Positions 11,566 to 24,144 of a stretch of DNA of 64,000 bases are shown here, one piece after another. Position 1 is the first letter of the stretch; the number at the start of each line of letters is the position of its first letter. A program made the position numbers and the translations under genes. Under the pieces are notes generated by a model, which saw nothing but the letters and a program-made list of their open reading frames with translations, was not told the origin of the DNA and searched no databases. This stretch comes from Tolypeutes matacus (Eukaryota; Chordata; Mammalia; Cingulata; Chlamyphoridae), in contig JAKSZT010053928.1 of NCBI GenBank assembly GCA_026826555.1, forward strand, positions 45,492,653 to 45,556,652. Direction: 5' to 3'.

Positions 11566-13660
11566 TCTAGGCCTGAAAGAAGCCACATGCATGGCATGAA
11601 GGGGTGGGTGGCAGAGGATCAGCAAGGGAAGAGGAGTCCTGGGGCCCTTCTCTTTCATGGTTTTGCCCATTGACATCTGTCAGCCTGAAATACTGAAGTG
11701 GAAGAAAGGGAAAGCAAGAGACTCCAGAGGGTAGAAGGTGTGTCCTGTCTGAAAGTACAGAGCCGGGGAGAGGTCAAGAGGCAAGGAGATAGACACAGGG
11801 GACATTTCACTGCCTGTCTGGTCTTTGTTTCCATTCTCACTTTTTGTTTAAATATAAGATAAATAATGAAATTCAATAAGAATGATTGTCACTTCCCAAG
11901 TGGTCATCATTTGGTAAGCCCTGGTTTACTGTCCTGCTATTACATTTCATTCGCTGTCTTCCCTCTTTCATATACATCCTTTCCAGCTATATTCATCAGT
12001 TGATCTTAGGCCCACAAAGGGCAGAGGCAATTTCAGTAAAACTTGAATAGGCCTGTGCAGAGAACCATGACATCACAGGTCTAGGTGACATTATTGCTTT
12101 TAATGTGTATATGATATGTCAGGGCTAGTAATAAACACTCCCTGCTCAGTCCTCTTTTAAGCTGCATTTTGTATTTGTTTTGCTGACTTCCCTTTTGTGT
12201 CATGGAAAGATATACCACCAGTGTGGTAGACGTTACGAATTCTAGTATCAGTATCCAGGCATGAGGAAGACAGGACCCCTTGCAACTGGCCAGTGACATG
12301 TGCCTAGTCCTGGGTCATTTGTGAGCAAAGGTATTGTAAAGCCCACACACTTTCTCTGGACTGTCTTTCCTAAGGAAACTGCTCCTGGAAAATGCTTTGT
12401 TTTAAGCCTGGAGCTCCAAGATTAAAGCAGCCTGGATCCCTGAGTTACCACATGGAGGAGTGGTGTCTTGAAGGGCCACATGAAACACCCAAAATACTTT
12501 GCTGCATTGAGCCACTGAAATCCAGGGGATGTTTGTTACTGTCACCATAGCCTCATCTAGCTTATTCTGACTACTACAAAAATCAAGGAGAAAACATTAC
12601 AATTCTTTTCTTTTCACACTTTTCCTTCACCAGTAGCTTATATATGACACTCCACCTGTGCTTTTAGTACAGTTTCCCATGCATATCAGTTCATAACTTT
12701 CTTGATAGTGATGTTTCTGGATTGGAGTTTTTCTTTTCCATTTTGAAAGAATTATATTAGTCAAAACTCTTGTTGATTTAAATGACAGAAACCCAATTCA
12801 AACTAACTCAAGTTGAAACAAAAAGTTACAAATTAAAAAAAAAACACAAATGAACAGGTTTGAATTTACTGCCTTGCAAACCAAACTGTAGGGGTAAAGT
12901 TCATTTGCAATGCTGTGAGTCAGAGAATGAACAGCGGCCAGTGTTCTTGCTTCTCTTCTCTTGCCTTTGGTTCCTCCTGTGGTGGGATTCATTCTTTCAG
13001 TTCAACATTTCTACCTGGTAGAAGAAATGGCTGTGACCTGCTCAATATGCACTGAGTTCCTATCCTTAAATCTTCAAAACCAAAAAGCAAAAGATCTTTG
13101 CTCTCTCAATCCAGTCTGGAAGATCCTGGGAATGATTGTCCTCTTTTTTCCTGCCCTTGGATGAATCCCTATAAGTAGGAGGATTGATCAGGGTTTTTGG
13201 TGTCCTCACCTTCTGTTTTTAGGAGAGAGTAACACAAAGGGGCTGTAAAGACTGAAAATTAAATATTTGATTTAAATATTGAAAATTAAATATGTGATCA
13301 ACATTGTTGATCACAGAGTCTTTTGTTCAGAGTTTGGTGAAGATGGGACCAGCATCCCCATTCTTGTTTCAGAGTGAGCCAGAGAGCTTTGCCTTCGTCA
13401 ATGGAACCAGCCTGACCTGAATTTCTCTCTAGTGCTGCCAGGCACAGTGTGAGGGTGAGAATGGCTTAGTTGGGGTTGGCATAGAGATGGGGTTCTGCCA
13501 CTATTTAGCCAAGAGAGGAGCAGGGAGTCATGGAGACATACTTTATCAAACGTGGCACCCTTTTCTGTGCAGTTTGGGTGCCACTTGAGAATCCAGCTTA
13601 ACATCACTTTAGATAGACACTACCAGTTTATCAGAGCTGATGTTCACAATGATATTGAGA
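11566..13660. other. Mostly single-copy non-coding stretch
   Basis: At about 12770-12990 there is a diverged interspersed-repeat-like segment ('acagaaacccaattcaaact') I cannot name. At 13253-13314 a 27-bp unit is roughly duplicated and runs into a 21-bp palindrome (gtgatcaaca-t-tgttgatcac, 13294-13314). No exon or RNA gene seen. Confidence 0.4.
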
Positions 13661-13667
13661 TGCCATC

Positions 13668-14167
13668 TGTGGCAGTTTGATGTAATTATGAATTCCAAAA
13701 ATATAATTGAATCATGCTTGTAAACTGATCAGTTAATCTGGGCATGATTAGGTTAGGATTAGGGAGTTGAGCCCCACCCCTTGGTGGGTGGGGAATGGAA
13801 TATAAAAGGCAAGGCAAAGGACAGTTGAAGCAGTCTTTTGAGAAGAAGTTTTGATGTTGGAAAGAAGGCCCCAGGAGAAGAGAAGCAAGCCATTTGCCTG
13901 ATCGTCTACAGCTGACCTTGTGGAGGAAACAGGAGCTAAGCCCAGAGAGAAACGCAGCCCCGGGAAGAGAGGAACCCCAGAAGCCTGAAACCTGGCAAAT
14001 GCCAGCAGCTGTCTTGCTCTAACACGTGGCATAAGACTGTGGTGAGAGAAGAAACTTAATGCTTTATCGTCTGGTATTTGTGGACTTCTACCCCAAATAA
14101 ATACCCTTTATAAAGACCAACCCATTTTTGGTATTTTACATTAGCACCCCTTTGGCTGACTAATACA
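13668..14167 (+). mobile_element. Solo LTR, ERVL-MaLR-like, 500 bp, with 5-bp target duplication
   Basis: Begins TGTGGCAGTTTG, ends CTAATACA, and is flanked by the exact duplication ccatc (13663-13667 and 14168-14172). It has a TATA-like 'tataaaagg' near 13801 and a polyadenylation word 'aataaa' near 14096, giving the usual U3-R-U5 order. No internal proviral sequence adjoins it. It is related to the copies at 35936, 39026 and 40336. Confidence 0.85.
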
Positions 14168-14174
14168 CCATCCT

Positions 14175-14829
14175 TGTTCAACTAAACCTATCCCCACCCT
14201 GTTGAAAACCATACATCCTTTTACTGATGGTTAGGAAAGAATAATAGTTGCTTTATAAACACACGAGGGTCTGGATGGATCAGTTATTGATAAAGTCTAG
14301 AGAAATGCATGAGCTAATAATTAACTACTGGGACACTAAATCATTGTCAATTTTACTGTTTCTGTTTGTATGACTCCAAATAAGATGATGCAGCAAGGGG
14401 TAGATATCTCAAACAGGGATCAGGAAATTGGGTTTCTAGGGGTGCCCTATTGAAATCAGCAGTTTGGTTGTATTCAATTACATCTTGGGCCCCTGTGGCA
14501 TAACCCACACACCATACACATTTTGTTTTATGTAAATGGAGACTCCTGGGCAGTGTGGTGGGCCTTGAATTGTCTGTTTGTGCCTCAGTCTCCTCACTGT
14601 GAAATGGGGCCGTTGCCCATTTCCCAGGCTTTTCAAGTTCCAAAGCTTTGTACTTTTCTGTATAGTTTTACATACAGTTTTGCTTTTTCTTCTTACAATG
14701 GATAAATATCAATTTTTTAAAAAAGAGGACTCCAAAAGAAACCAGGATCAAAGATGTCACTGAAATTAAGATTCTGACTAATGAAATGTCATGTAAAACT
14801 ATTAAGGGATGTATCTTATCACAAGGCCA
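14175..14829. other. Single-copy non-coding stretch
   Basis: No repeat or exon recognised. Confidence 0.4.
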
Positions 14830-15020
14830 GGGATTGGCAATGTGTGTCCCTAGGGCCAAATCTTGCCTGCTGCCTGTTTTTGGCAATACATTTTTATTAA
14901 AACACAGACAAGCTCATTCATTTACATACTGTCTATGCCTGCTGTCACACTACAAGAGCAGAGGTGGGTAGTTGTGACAGGAACATATGGCCTGCAAAGC
15001 CCGAAATATCTATGAAAGGT
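14830..15020 (+). repeat. hAT-like non-autonomous DNA transposon fossil
   Basis: 'ccagggattggcaatgtgtg', 'gccaaatcttgcctgctgcctg' and 'catatggcctgcaaagcc' follow the mammalian hAT-type fossil whose ends read 'ggcaaact...'. I am unsure of the family name. Confidence 0.55.
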
Positions 15021-15044
15021 GTATCATTTGTCAGCTGTGGACTA

Positions 15045-15240
15045 GATAAGCGGTTCTCAAATTTGAGTGTGCATCAGAATCACTTGGAGATTGTTTAAAC
15101 AGTGTGTCAAGCCCCACCCCACAGTTCCTGATTCAGGTCTGGGGTGACAATCTGCATTTCTACCAAGCCCCAGGTGATGCTTGTGTTGCCAGTCGGGGAA
15201 CTGAATTTTGAGAATCTTAGGACTAGAGCTGTTCTGATGA
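15045..15240 (+). repeat. MER5A DNA transposon relic, near complete
   Basis: 'ggttctcaaatttgagtgtg', 'catcagaatcacttggag', 'gattcaggtctggggtgaca', 'gccccaggtgatgcttgt' and a closing 'ttttgagaatctta' give MER5A (hAT-Charlie) almost end to end. Confidence 0.85.
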
Positions 15241-16369
15241 GATCAGCTCTAATGGAATAGAATGGGTGCCAGCTGTGCACAGGGATGTTCTCCAACTTCC
15301 AGAACAGGTAAAGGGCAGAGATGCTCCAGAACCTCTCTGTCTAGAGAAGGCTGATGAATTTGAGGCTCAGTTAAAAAAATGTGGTTATCACAAGGTTACA
15401 CAGAACCAAGGTAGTAGTGCTATGATGCCTGAGTTCCTGTTGTACACACATTTGAGGAACTCCTACAAATAAATCTCTGCACTAGTGTGTGTGTGGGAAT
15501 CCTGTAAATCTGCAGTACCCAAGACAAAATTCTGCTTAAGTACAGTCTGCAGGTACCAACTTGGAGCTGTCAAAGCAACACTGTGGTATAATTACTGATC
15601 CCAGGGGCCATGACTTTGCTCTCAAGATGAAAGCATTGTAATTCATCTAGTATTTCTTCTTTCTGATGGGTGTCAATAACTGAGCTTTGGGGGCTAGTCT
15701 TTGGGAAATGAAATAAAGCAATGGTAGGCAGGCATTTTGTACCTAGTCCCCACTTCCCCATATCACCTCTGGGACATTCATTCATTGGTATAGGGATTGT
15801 TACAGAAGAAGCCACTCGGCACAAAAGGGTAAGATGGAAAATGAAGTCAATGGTGGGGTTTCTGATCCCTACCATCCCAACAAAACCAGACCAGGTTCTA
15901 TTTCTGTCTGGGTTTGGGTTCTTTGGGAGGAAGCCTTTCAGAGAGGCAAGGAATACTGAAATTCACCATAAACTTCCCTTCCTCCATGCCCTCCAGGAGC
16001 TGCTCTCCTCTTCATCTCTTAAATGTGGATCCCTCTAGACACAGAGAAAACACAGCTGTTCTGATGTCTCCACAGGGAATCACCACTGCAGCACATTTAT
16101 GGTTGCAATCAGCTTTGACATGTTGGTCATGTATGTAAAATGGTGACAATAGAGGCCTGGCTGACTGATTGCCAAGGAATGAGAGGTCAAGGCAGAGATA
16201 TTGGAAAAGATACTCCTGAGCGCTCCTTTTCTAGCCCAGCCAAAGGGCTTTTCTTGCATTGTGGCTGGTCTCTTCCCATGGGGTCTTGGGGGACCTGGAA
16301 GAAGGTGGAGAACTTGCCCAAGCTGAGAAGGGTCCCTTTGGTGTCTGGATAGTACAAGTTCCCTGCTTC
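15241..16369. other. Single-copy non-coding stretch
   Basis: No repeat family, RNA gene or exon recognised. Confidence 0.4.
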
Positions 16370-16935
16370 CTATTTCTGTCCTCTGGAGGACTCCTGCTTA
16401 TCCTGCAAGATTCAGTTTTAGGACCATTTTCCCTTTCTCTGAGATGTCATCCTTGTCCTCCTCATGAGGCCTGGTCCCTTCCTTCTCTGACCTTCCAGAA
16501 CACATCTCAATCACAGCACTTTTTACCTTGCTGGAATTACCTGCAAACTTGTCTATTTTTGCCTCTGAAAACATGAACTCCTTTATTTTATTTATTTAAA
16601 AACACTTAATATATCTTAACTCTTCTAAGTGCTTAACCAATATTAACTCATTTAATCTTCACAGCAACCCTATGAGGTAGGTATTATTATTATGCCCACT
16701 TTGCAGATGAGAAAACTGAGTCACAAAGGGGTTAACTGCACAAGACCACAGACCTTATAAGTGGCAGAGCTGGGATTCACACCTAGACAGTCTGCCTCCA
16801 GAGTCTCAACCACTGTGCTATGCTGCTTCTCCTTAGGGGTAGCATTTATGCTTTATTCATCTACTATTTCTAGTTTCTAACACCAGGCCTGGCAAAAAGC
16901 ACACCTCTAATAAATGTTGTTTGAAAGAAAGAACA
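16370..16935 (+). repeat. L2 LINE 3' end, sense, split by a MIR
   Basis: The left part (16370-16598) has the L2 body features 'gagatgtcatccttgtcctcc' and 'ttctctgaccttccagaaca'. The last part (16836-16935) has the L2 tail 'accaggcctggcaaaaagc' and 'taataaatgttgtttgaa'. An antisense MIR lies between them, so the MIR is the younger insertion. Confidence 0.7.
16600..16832 (-). repeat. MIR SINE fossil, antisense, near full length
   Basis: 'ttaactcatttaatcttcac', 'aaccctatgaggtaggta', 'ttgcagatgagaaaactgag', 'ggcagagctgggattcacac' and 'ctcaaccactgtgctatgctg' run through the whole MIR in reverse, including the tRNA-like head. Confidence 0.9.
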
Positions 16936-16939
16936 TAGT

Positions 16940-17945
16940 GTTCATTTGTTAGGAAGGAAAGGGAATGAATGATTTTTGGAGTCAGTGCTATAAATATTCC
17001 ATTTGTTGATATTTGCATTGTACCAATTTATGATGTTATTTGTCTCTGACTTTATTTTTCTAAGGAAAAAAGTATGTATGAGTTTGTATGAAAAATCCTT
17101 TATAGTTTACTATTATATACTTTCCCCAATCCTCTGGGTGGTACTGTATACTTTCAGTAAAAAAAAAAGTGAAAGTAGAAACCATTTTGCCCATGTTAGA
17201 CAGTCTTTATGCCAATGAGTCCTGTAAGTTCACTCTCATAGCTTCTCTTTCTGCCATGTATTTGTGTTCTAGTAAATCATTTTAACCCCAAAGACTGGAA
17301 AAATTGTAAAAGTTAAGAGGCTGAGCCTATCTCAAAGAAACAAAGGCAGAGGATCAAGCTGGACCTGAAAACACAGGCAACGTTGTTTTCTAAAATTAAT
17401 GCCAAACACTATCACAACTCTGAAGCCTTGACGTCTCTATAAGCAGCTCCTCATCCAGGAGAGATCAGAGGGAAAAAGAAAAGGACCAAGTACAGAAATA
17501 TCTAGAACCATACCTGGTTGGTTTGACAGATTCAAACTCTTCAACGATCTAGACAGTGTCAAAGGGGCCAAGAGGTAGTCAGGGTTGACCAGCAAGCCGT
17601 GCTGGAATTCCCTGGTGCTACAAGGACTGGTATCTGCCCTCCCCACCTTGTCCCCTTGTGGAAAAACCTGGCCTTTTTTGGAAGCATGTGCTACTGAGTC
17701 CTTCCATTTCCTGAGAAAAGGATTCTACAACAGGAAGTTGTAGACTCACCAAGGATTGCATCACACCCTTGCCAGTACCCACGCTTTGGCAGAGTCTAAG
17801 CTGAGGCTTATGGTTAACTTATAACTAAATGACAGCCAATACTTTCTCCCCATTGACTACATTTATCACAGTGGGGCTATGTGGTTTCCAGATAAGCATA
17901 TAGCTTTCTGAATTATAGATTTTTTCATTAGTATGTAGTTCACAA
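16940..17945. other. Single-copy non-coding stretch
   Basis: No repeat recognised apart from a short A-run near 17160. No exon recognised. Confidence 0.4.
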
Positions 17946-18039
17946 TACATACTATTTTTATTTTTATTTTAAAGTGAACTTCAATTTCAAACAATAAAAT
18001 AACAGACAAAAGGCAGCTTAACAAATTATGGAAGCATTA

Positions 18040-18180
18040 CTTTAAAAAACTTCTGTGTAGGCACATTTATCTCATTTAAGCCTAAAAACAAACTCAATTG
18101 TTTCTCTAGTGTTCAGAAAGATACATAAATGAGCACAGATTGGTTAAATGACATGACGAAGGTCTCCTTGTGAATGAAGA
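18040..18180 (-). repeat. MIR-like sequence inside the L1 target duplications
   Basis: 'ttatctcatttaagcct', 'gcacagattggttaaatgac' and 'gacgaaggtctc' match an antisense MIR. MIRs are older than this L1, yet this one lies between the L1 3' UTR and the L1's own target duplication, which suggests it was carried in as 3'-transduced flanking DNA. Confidence 0.55.
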
Positions 18181-20667
18181 AAAAAAATGCTTAATCATAT
18201 TCATATCTCATAAAATGAAACTTCATATTCTTTTCATGACCTTCAGCATTGATATAGTACTTCTTTGCCTTTGCTACAAAAATATTACAATATTACTCTT
18301 AACTATAGTCTATAAATTACCTTAGTTGTATTTTCCCATGTATCACCATATTCTTAACACCTTGTAGTAGAACATTCTTGTATTCATGTTATTAACCACA
18401 ATTCTTATCTACCACCAAAATCACAATGTTATACAGTCATTAGTATATCCTCTAGGTGTTTTTCAAGTAACATTAACCTCCCTAGACTACCCCTTTCAGC
18501 CACAATCACATTTATAAATCAGCAGTGTAATGTGCTACCATCAACTCTACCCATTACCACATATTTACAATCAACATTATTAAACATTCTACATACATTC
18601 AGTATCAGCTCCCCCTTCTCAACCCACATTCTGTCTCCTACTCACCTACACTCTATAGTTTAACTTCAGAAGATTACTCATCCTGTTTAGTTAATATCAG
18701 TGAGACCATACAATATTTGTCCTTTTGTACCCGGCTTATTTTACTCAAACATAATATCCTCAAGGTTCACCCATATTATCATGTGCTTCCCCAGTTCATT
18801 TCTTCTTACAGCTGAATAGTACTCCATCATATGTATATACCACATTTTATTTAACCATTCACCCCTTGATGGACACTTAGGTTGTTTCTATCTTTTAGCA
18901 ATTGTGAAATCACAATTGCTAATATCAGTGTGCAAATATCTGTTCATGTTCTTGCTTTCAGTTCTTCTGAATATATTTCTAGGAGTGATATTGCCAGATC
19001 ATATGGCAGTTCTATATTTAGCTTCCCAATGAACCATCTTCCACAGAGGTTGCACCATTTTATACTCCCACCAATGGTGATGAAGTGTTCCTATTTCTCC
19101 ACTGCTTCTCCAGCACTTGTAGTTTTCTGCTTTTTAAAATAATGACCATTCTGTAAGGCACAAAATGGTATCTCATTGAAGTTTTGATCTGCATTTCCCT
19201 AATAGCTAGTGATATTGAGCATTTTTCATGTGCTTTTTGGCCATTTGTATCTCTTCTTTGGAAAAAATGTCTATTCAAGTCTTGCCTATTTTAAATTGAA
19301 TTGCTTGTCTTGTTGTTGAGTTGTATGATCTGTAACATGGAAATCAAACCATTGTCAGATTTGTGGTTTCCAAAGATTTTCTCCCATTGATTAGACTGCC
19401 TTTTTACCTTCTTAACAAAGTCTGTTTGAAACATAAAAGTGTTTAATTTTGAGAAAGTCCCATTTATCTGTTTTTCATTTCATTGCTCGTGCTTTGGGTG
19501 TAAGATCCAAAAAACCATCACCTAACACAAGATCTTGAAGATGTTTCCCTGTATTTTCTTCTAGGAGTTTTATGGTTCTAGTTTTTATATTTAGGCCCTT
19601 GATCCATTTTGAGTTAATTATTGTATAAGATTTGAGAAGGGGTCCTCTTTCTTTCTTTTAGATATGGATATCCAATTTGCTCAGCACTATATGTTGAATA
19701 GACTGTTCTGACCCCAGCTGGGTGGGTCTTATAAACAATGACTTGACCATAGATGTGAGGGTCCATTTTCAAACTCTCAGTTTGATTCCATTGGTCAATC
19801 TGTCTATCTTTATGCCAGTACCATGCGGTTTTTACCACTGTAGTTAAATAATATGCTTTAAAGTTGGGAAGTGAGAGTCCTTCAACCTCATTCTTTGATT
19901 TTAAGATGTTTTTGGCTATTTAGGGACCCCTACCCTTCCAGATAAATTTGATAATTGGCTTTTCCAATTCTAAAAGAAGGCTGTTGGCATTTTATCAGGA
20001 TTATAATAAATAATCTTTATTATTTCTTTCCTTCTTAAATCTTCTTAAATCTGTAGATCAGTTTGGGTAGAATTGACATCTTAGTGATATTAAGTCTTCC
20101 AATCCATGAACACGGAAAGTCCTTCCATTTACTTAGGTCTTCTTTGGTTTCTTTTAGCAATGTTTTGCCATTTTCTAAATATAGGTCCTTTATGTCCTTG
20201 ATTAAGTTTACTCCTAAATATTTGATTCTTTTAGTTGCTATTGTAAATGGAAATTTTTTTCTGACTTCCTCCTCAGTTTGCTCATTAGTACTGTATAGAA
20301 ACACTTGATTTTTGCCTATTAATCTTGTGTCCCACCACTTTGCTGAAATCATCTATTAGTTCTAGTCATTTTATTGTGGGATTTTCCAGGATTTTCTAGA
20401 TATAGGATCATATCATCAGGGAATGGAGAAAAGTTGTATTTCTTTCTTTCCTATTTGGGTGTCTTTTATTTCTTTTTCTTGCCTAATTTCTCTAGCTAGA
20501 ACTTCCAGCACAATATTGAATAACAGTGGAGACAGTGGGAATACTTGTCTTGTTCCTGATCTCAGCAGTGGTGAAAGGCCATTGAGTACAATGTTAGCTG
20601 TGGGCTTTTCATTTATGCACTTTATCATTTAGAGAAAGTTTCTTTCTATTCCTATCTTTTGGAATGT

Positions 20668-20668
20668 T

Positions 20669-20709
<41 letters not shown>

Positions 20710-20900
20710 TTATGGATAAAAATCAAAATTCTCACAATACATACAAACATTTGCAAAATGATATATAAATATATATGCATATATGTGTATTTGCTTACAA
20801 AAATGTTATATATATATATATATATACACACATATATTTTAAGAGGTGCTTAGATTACCCAAAATATTACACGGAACCCACTGGGATTCCCATGTCAAGA
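20668..20900 (-). mobile_element. 1.7-kb-type retroposon, 3' end only, nested in L1 ORF2
   Basis: After a (TTTA)n tract at 20668-20706, the minus-strand tail of the same family as 32063-33793 is visible, including the extra AT-rich 'long' 3' end ('aaatgatatataaatatatatg'). The L1 resumes at about 20901 with 'aagaaaggatgttgtatt'. The copy is heavily 5'-truncated. Confidence 0.8.
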
Positions 20901-21345
20901 AAGGATGTTGTATTTCTTCAAAAGTCTTTTCTGCATTAATTGAAATGATTATATGATTTTTCTTCTTCAATTTATTAAAGTGGTGTATTACACTGATTTT
21001 CTTATGTTGAACCACACTTGCATACCTGGTATAAAACCCACTTGATTGTGATGTATAATTTTTTTAAATGTGCTTTTGGATTCTGTTAGCAGGTATTTTG
21101 TTGAGGATTTTGGCATTTATATTTATTAGAGAAGTTGATCTGTAATTTCTTTTTTTCTTAATATCTTCATTTGGCTTTGGTGTTAGGATGATGGTGACTT
21201 CATAAAATGAGTCTGGTAGTATTCCTTCCTGTTCAATTTTTTGGAAGACCTTGAGCAAGATTAGTATTATTTCTTCTTTAAATGATTGGTAGAATTCACC
21301 TGTAAAGGCATCTGGTGCTGGACTTATCATTTTGGGGAGGTTTTT

Positions 21346-22260
21346 TGTTTGTTTGTTTTTAAACCTTTTTATTATTATTATTATTTTTTAAAAGATACTT
21401 AGTTCACATAAATGTTACACAAAAGATATAGGGATTCCCATATGCCCCACTCCGTACACCTACCACACCATCCCACATGAACATCCTTCATTCATGTGAC
21501 ACATTCATTGCAATTGATAAACGCATCCTGGGGCTTTGCCATTAAGCATGATCATAGTTCACATTGTAGTCTACACTCTCTCCCACACAGTTCTACATGT
21601 TGTGTGATGATTTAAAATGGCCTATATCTGTCATTGCAATGTCACTCAGGACAATTCCCAAGTCCTGAAAAAGCCCCCGTATTACAATTGTTTTTCCCTC
21701 TCCCTGCCCCCAGAGCCTCCAGTGGCCACTGGCTCCACATCAATGTTGTAATTTCTTCTATTGCTAGAATCACAATATGTCTATAGTAGAATACCAGTAA
21801 GCCCACTCTAGTCCATAGTTCCTTCCCCAATCCCAAGGATTCTGGGATGGTGACGTGCACTCCACCTCCAACTGAAAGGGGGCTTATATCCCATGGGGAA
21901 GATGGATGGGACTATCCTGCCTGCAGCTGCAGACTCTCTCCATTCCCAGGGACTGCCGTTGTCCATCATCATCTCCCTGTCAGTTGTCCTGGGTGAGTCC
22001 AATGAACTGTAGAGTAGGTGTTGCAACTCTGCTGAGGTTCCGGACCCAGCTGGCACATGCACGGCCCAAAGACTCTGGATGTATACCTATAAACTCCAGC
22101 ACCAAGTATAGGTTTAAATAGAAGGGACTGATGAGCCATGTGCCAGGAAGACATAATTGAGTACAACTCTGTCACTCTTAGGAGCACAAATGCCAAAGTA
22201 GGACTCACTGGCAAGGCACCAAACTCCGGAGCTATCCGCCCTGACTGGGATCTGGGTACC
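21346..22260 (-). mobile_element. 1.7-kb-type retroposon, 5'-truncated, nested in L1 ORF2
   Basis: Bounded by tttggggaggttttt (21331-21345) and tttagggaggttttt (22261-22275), a 15-bp duplication with one mismatch. The poly(T) side is at left, so the element is antisense. It carries the 'short' 3' end, lacking the AT-rich extension of other copies. Frames on the minus strand match those of the long copies (HMAHQSLLFKPI..., and ...LGNCPE). Confidence 0.9.
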
Positions 22261-23875
22261 TTTAGGGAGGTTTTTGATGACAGTTTCAATCTCTTTACTT
22301 GTGATTGGTTTGTTGAGGTCTTCTATTTTTTCTAGGATCAGTGTAAGTTGTTAATGTGTTTCATTTCTGAGTTTATTTATTTTGATCTTCTCTCTTTTTT
22401 CTTTGTTAGTCCAGCTAAGGGTTTGTTGATTTTGTTGATCTTCCTGAAGGACCAATTTTTGATTCTGTCTATTCTATTATTTTTTTTTTCTATTTCATTT
22501 ATTTCTTCTCTAATCTTTATTATTTCTTTCCTTCTGCTTCCTTTATATTGATTTGCTGTTCTTTTTCTGGTTCCTCAAGGAGTACAGTTAGGCCTTTGAT
22601 TTTAGCTCTTTCTTTTTTAATGTAAGCATTGAGGGCTATAAATTCCCTTCTCAGCACTGTGTCCGCTGACACTTTCAGATTATATACCATAAGTTTTGAT
22701 ATGTTATGCTCTCATTTTCATTCATCTCAAGATATTTACTGATTTTGCAATTTCTTCTTTGACCCACTGAATATTTTAGAGACTGTTGTTTGATCTCCAT
22801 ATATTTGTGAATTTCCCTTTTTACACCTGTTATTAATTTCCAACTTTATTCTGTTATGATCAGAGAAAGTGCTTTGTTTAATTTAAATCTTTTAAATTTT
22901 ATTAAGCTCTGACTTATGGCCCAACATATGGTCTATCATGGAGATTGACCCTTGAGCACTTGAGAAGAATGTATGTCCTACTGTTTTGGATTGTAATGTT
23001 CTATAAATGTCTGTTAGGTCTAGTTCGTTTATCGTGTTATTCAAGCTTTCTGTTTCTTTATTTGTCCTCTGTCTAGATGTTCTATCCAATGCTGAGAACG
23101 GCGTGTTGAAGTCTCCAACTAGTATTGTAGAGATGCCTATTTCTCTCTTCAGTTTTGCCTCATGTATTTTGGGATACCTAGGTTAGGTGAATAAATATTT
23201 ATTATTGTTATTGCTTCTTGCTGAATTGTTCCTTTCATTAATATAAAGTGACCTTCTTTGTCTATTGCAATAGTTTTGCATTTAAAATCTCCTTTGTCTG
23301 ATGTTATTGTTATTAAAAAGATCACTACTCCAGATCTTCTTTTTTTAATTACTATTTAGGTGGAATATCTTCTTCCAACCTTTCCATTCAGCCTGCTTAT
23401 ATTCTTGCATCTAAGGTGAGTCTCTTGTAGACAAAAAATAGATGGCTTATATGTTTTTATCCATTCTATTAGTCTATGTCTTTTGATTGGGGAATTCAAT
23501 CCATTAACATTCAAAGTTATTACTATTAAGACATTACTTACATTGTCCATTTTATCCCTTGGATTTCTGTTGTCATATCTTACTATTGTCTGTCTTTTAA
23601 CCCTTTTAGTTACCCTTACTAATAATCTTCATTTCTACACTGTTCTCCAAGGCTCTCACCCTTGTCTTTTCCTTTCAGGCTGTAGTGCACCCTTTAGTAT
23701 CTCTTGTCAATCAGTCTCTTGGTGACACACTTTCTCAGTTTTTGTCTGTGAAGACTTTAAACTCACTTTCATTTTGAAGGACAATTTTGTGAAACAAAGA
23801 ATTCTTGGCTGGCAGTTTTTCTCTTTCAGTACCTTAAATATATCATACCACTGCCTTCTGATCTCCACGATTTCT

Positions 23876-23980
23876 TTGTTTATTTATTTATTTATTTATT
23901 TTTGAAATACTAGGGGCTGGAGATTGAACCCAGGACCTCGCATGTGGGAAGCCAGCACTCAACCACTGAGCCACATCAGC
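23876..23980 (-). mobile_element. DAS-type tRNA-related SINE, truncated, antisense
   Basis: On the minus strand it reads through a tRNA-like head (gaagctgatgtggctcag) and an internal promoter B-like 'ggttcaatc' element, with the (TTTA)n tail at left. It lies in the L1, at the target word shared with the next two SINEs. Confidence 0.8.
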
Positions 23981-23994
23981 TTCCATGAGTTGGT

Positions 23995-24130
23995 TTTTTC
24001 ATTTGTTTTGCTTGTTGCCTGTTTCTTTTGTTTTTTCAGGAGGCACTGATCCTGAAAACTGATCAGTAACTGATTCCAGGATCTTCCATATGCAAGGCAG
24101 GTGCTTAGCTGCTTAAGCCACATTCATTCC
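23995..24130 (-). mobile_element. DAS-type SINE, diverged, antisense
   Basis: Reversed SINE features 'caggaggcactgatcctg' and 'gcttagctgcttaagccaca' are visible. It is flanked at left by 'ttccatgagttggt' and at right by 'cctccatggtttct', both versions of the L1 target sequence. Confidence 0.65.
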
Positions 24131-24144
24131 CCTCCATGGTTTCT

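Larger units (their letters stand above)
19050..23560 (-). pseudogene. L1 ORF2 (endonuclease-reverse transcriptase), dead and interrupted
   Basis: ORF2 encodes the nicking endonuclease and reverse transcriptase of L1. On the minus strand the endonuclease start is visible near 23500 (NVNGLNSP followed by CLQETHL, which carries the catalytic glutamate). Its C-terminal part lies at 22892-23089 (SMIDHMLGHKS). The reverse transcriptase fingers lie at 21064-21330 ([14 protein letters not shown]), and the palm at 20416-20628 ([20 protein letters not shown], with F where the family has C after QG). At the catalytic FADD box near 20420 the frame breaks and the preserved bases would read PDDMI, so the active site is lost. 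C-terminal sequence is seen at 20035-20352 and 19060-19278. Two retroposon copies (20668-20900 and 21346-22260) split the gene. It cannot encode a functional enzyme. Confidence 0.85.
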
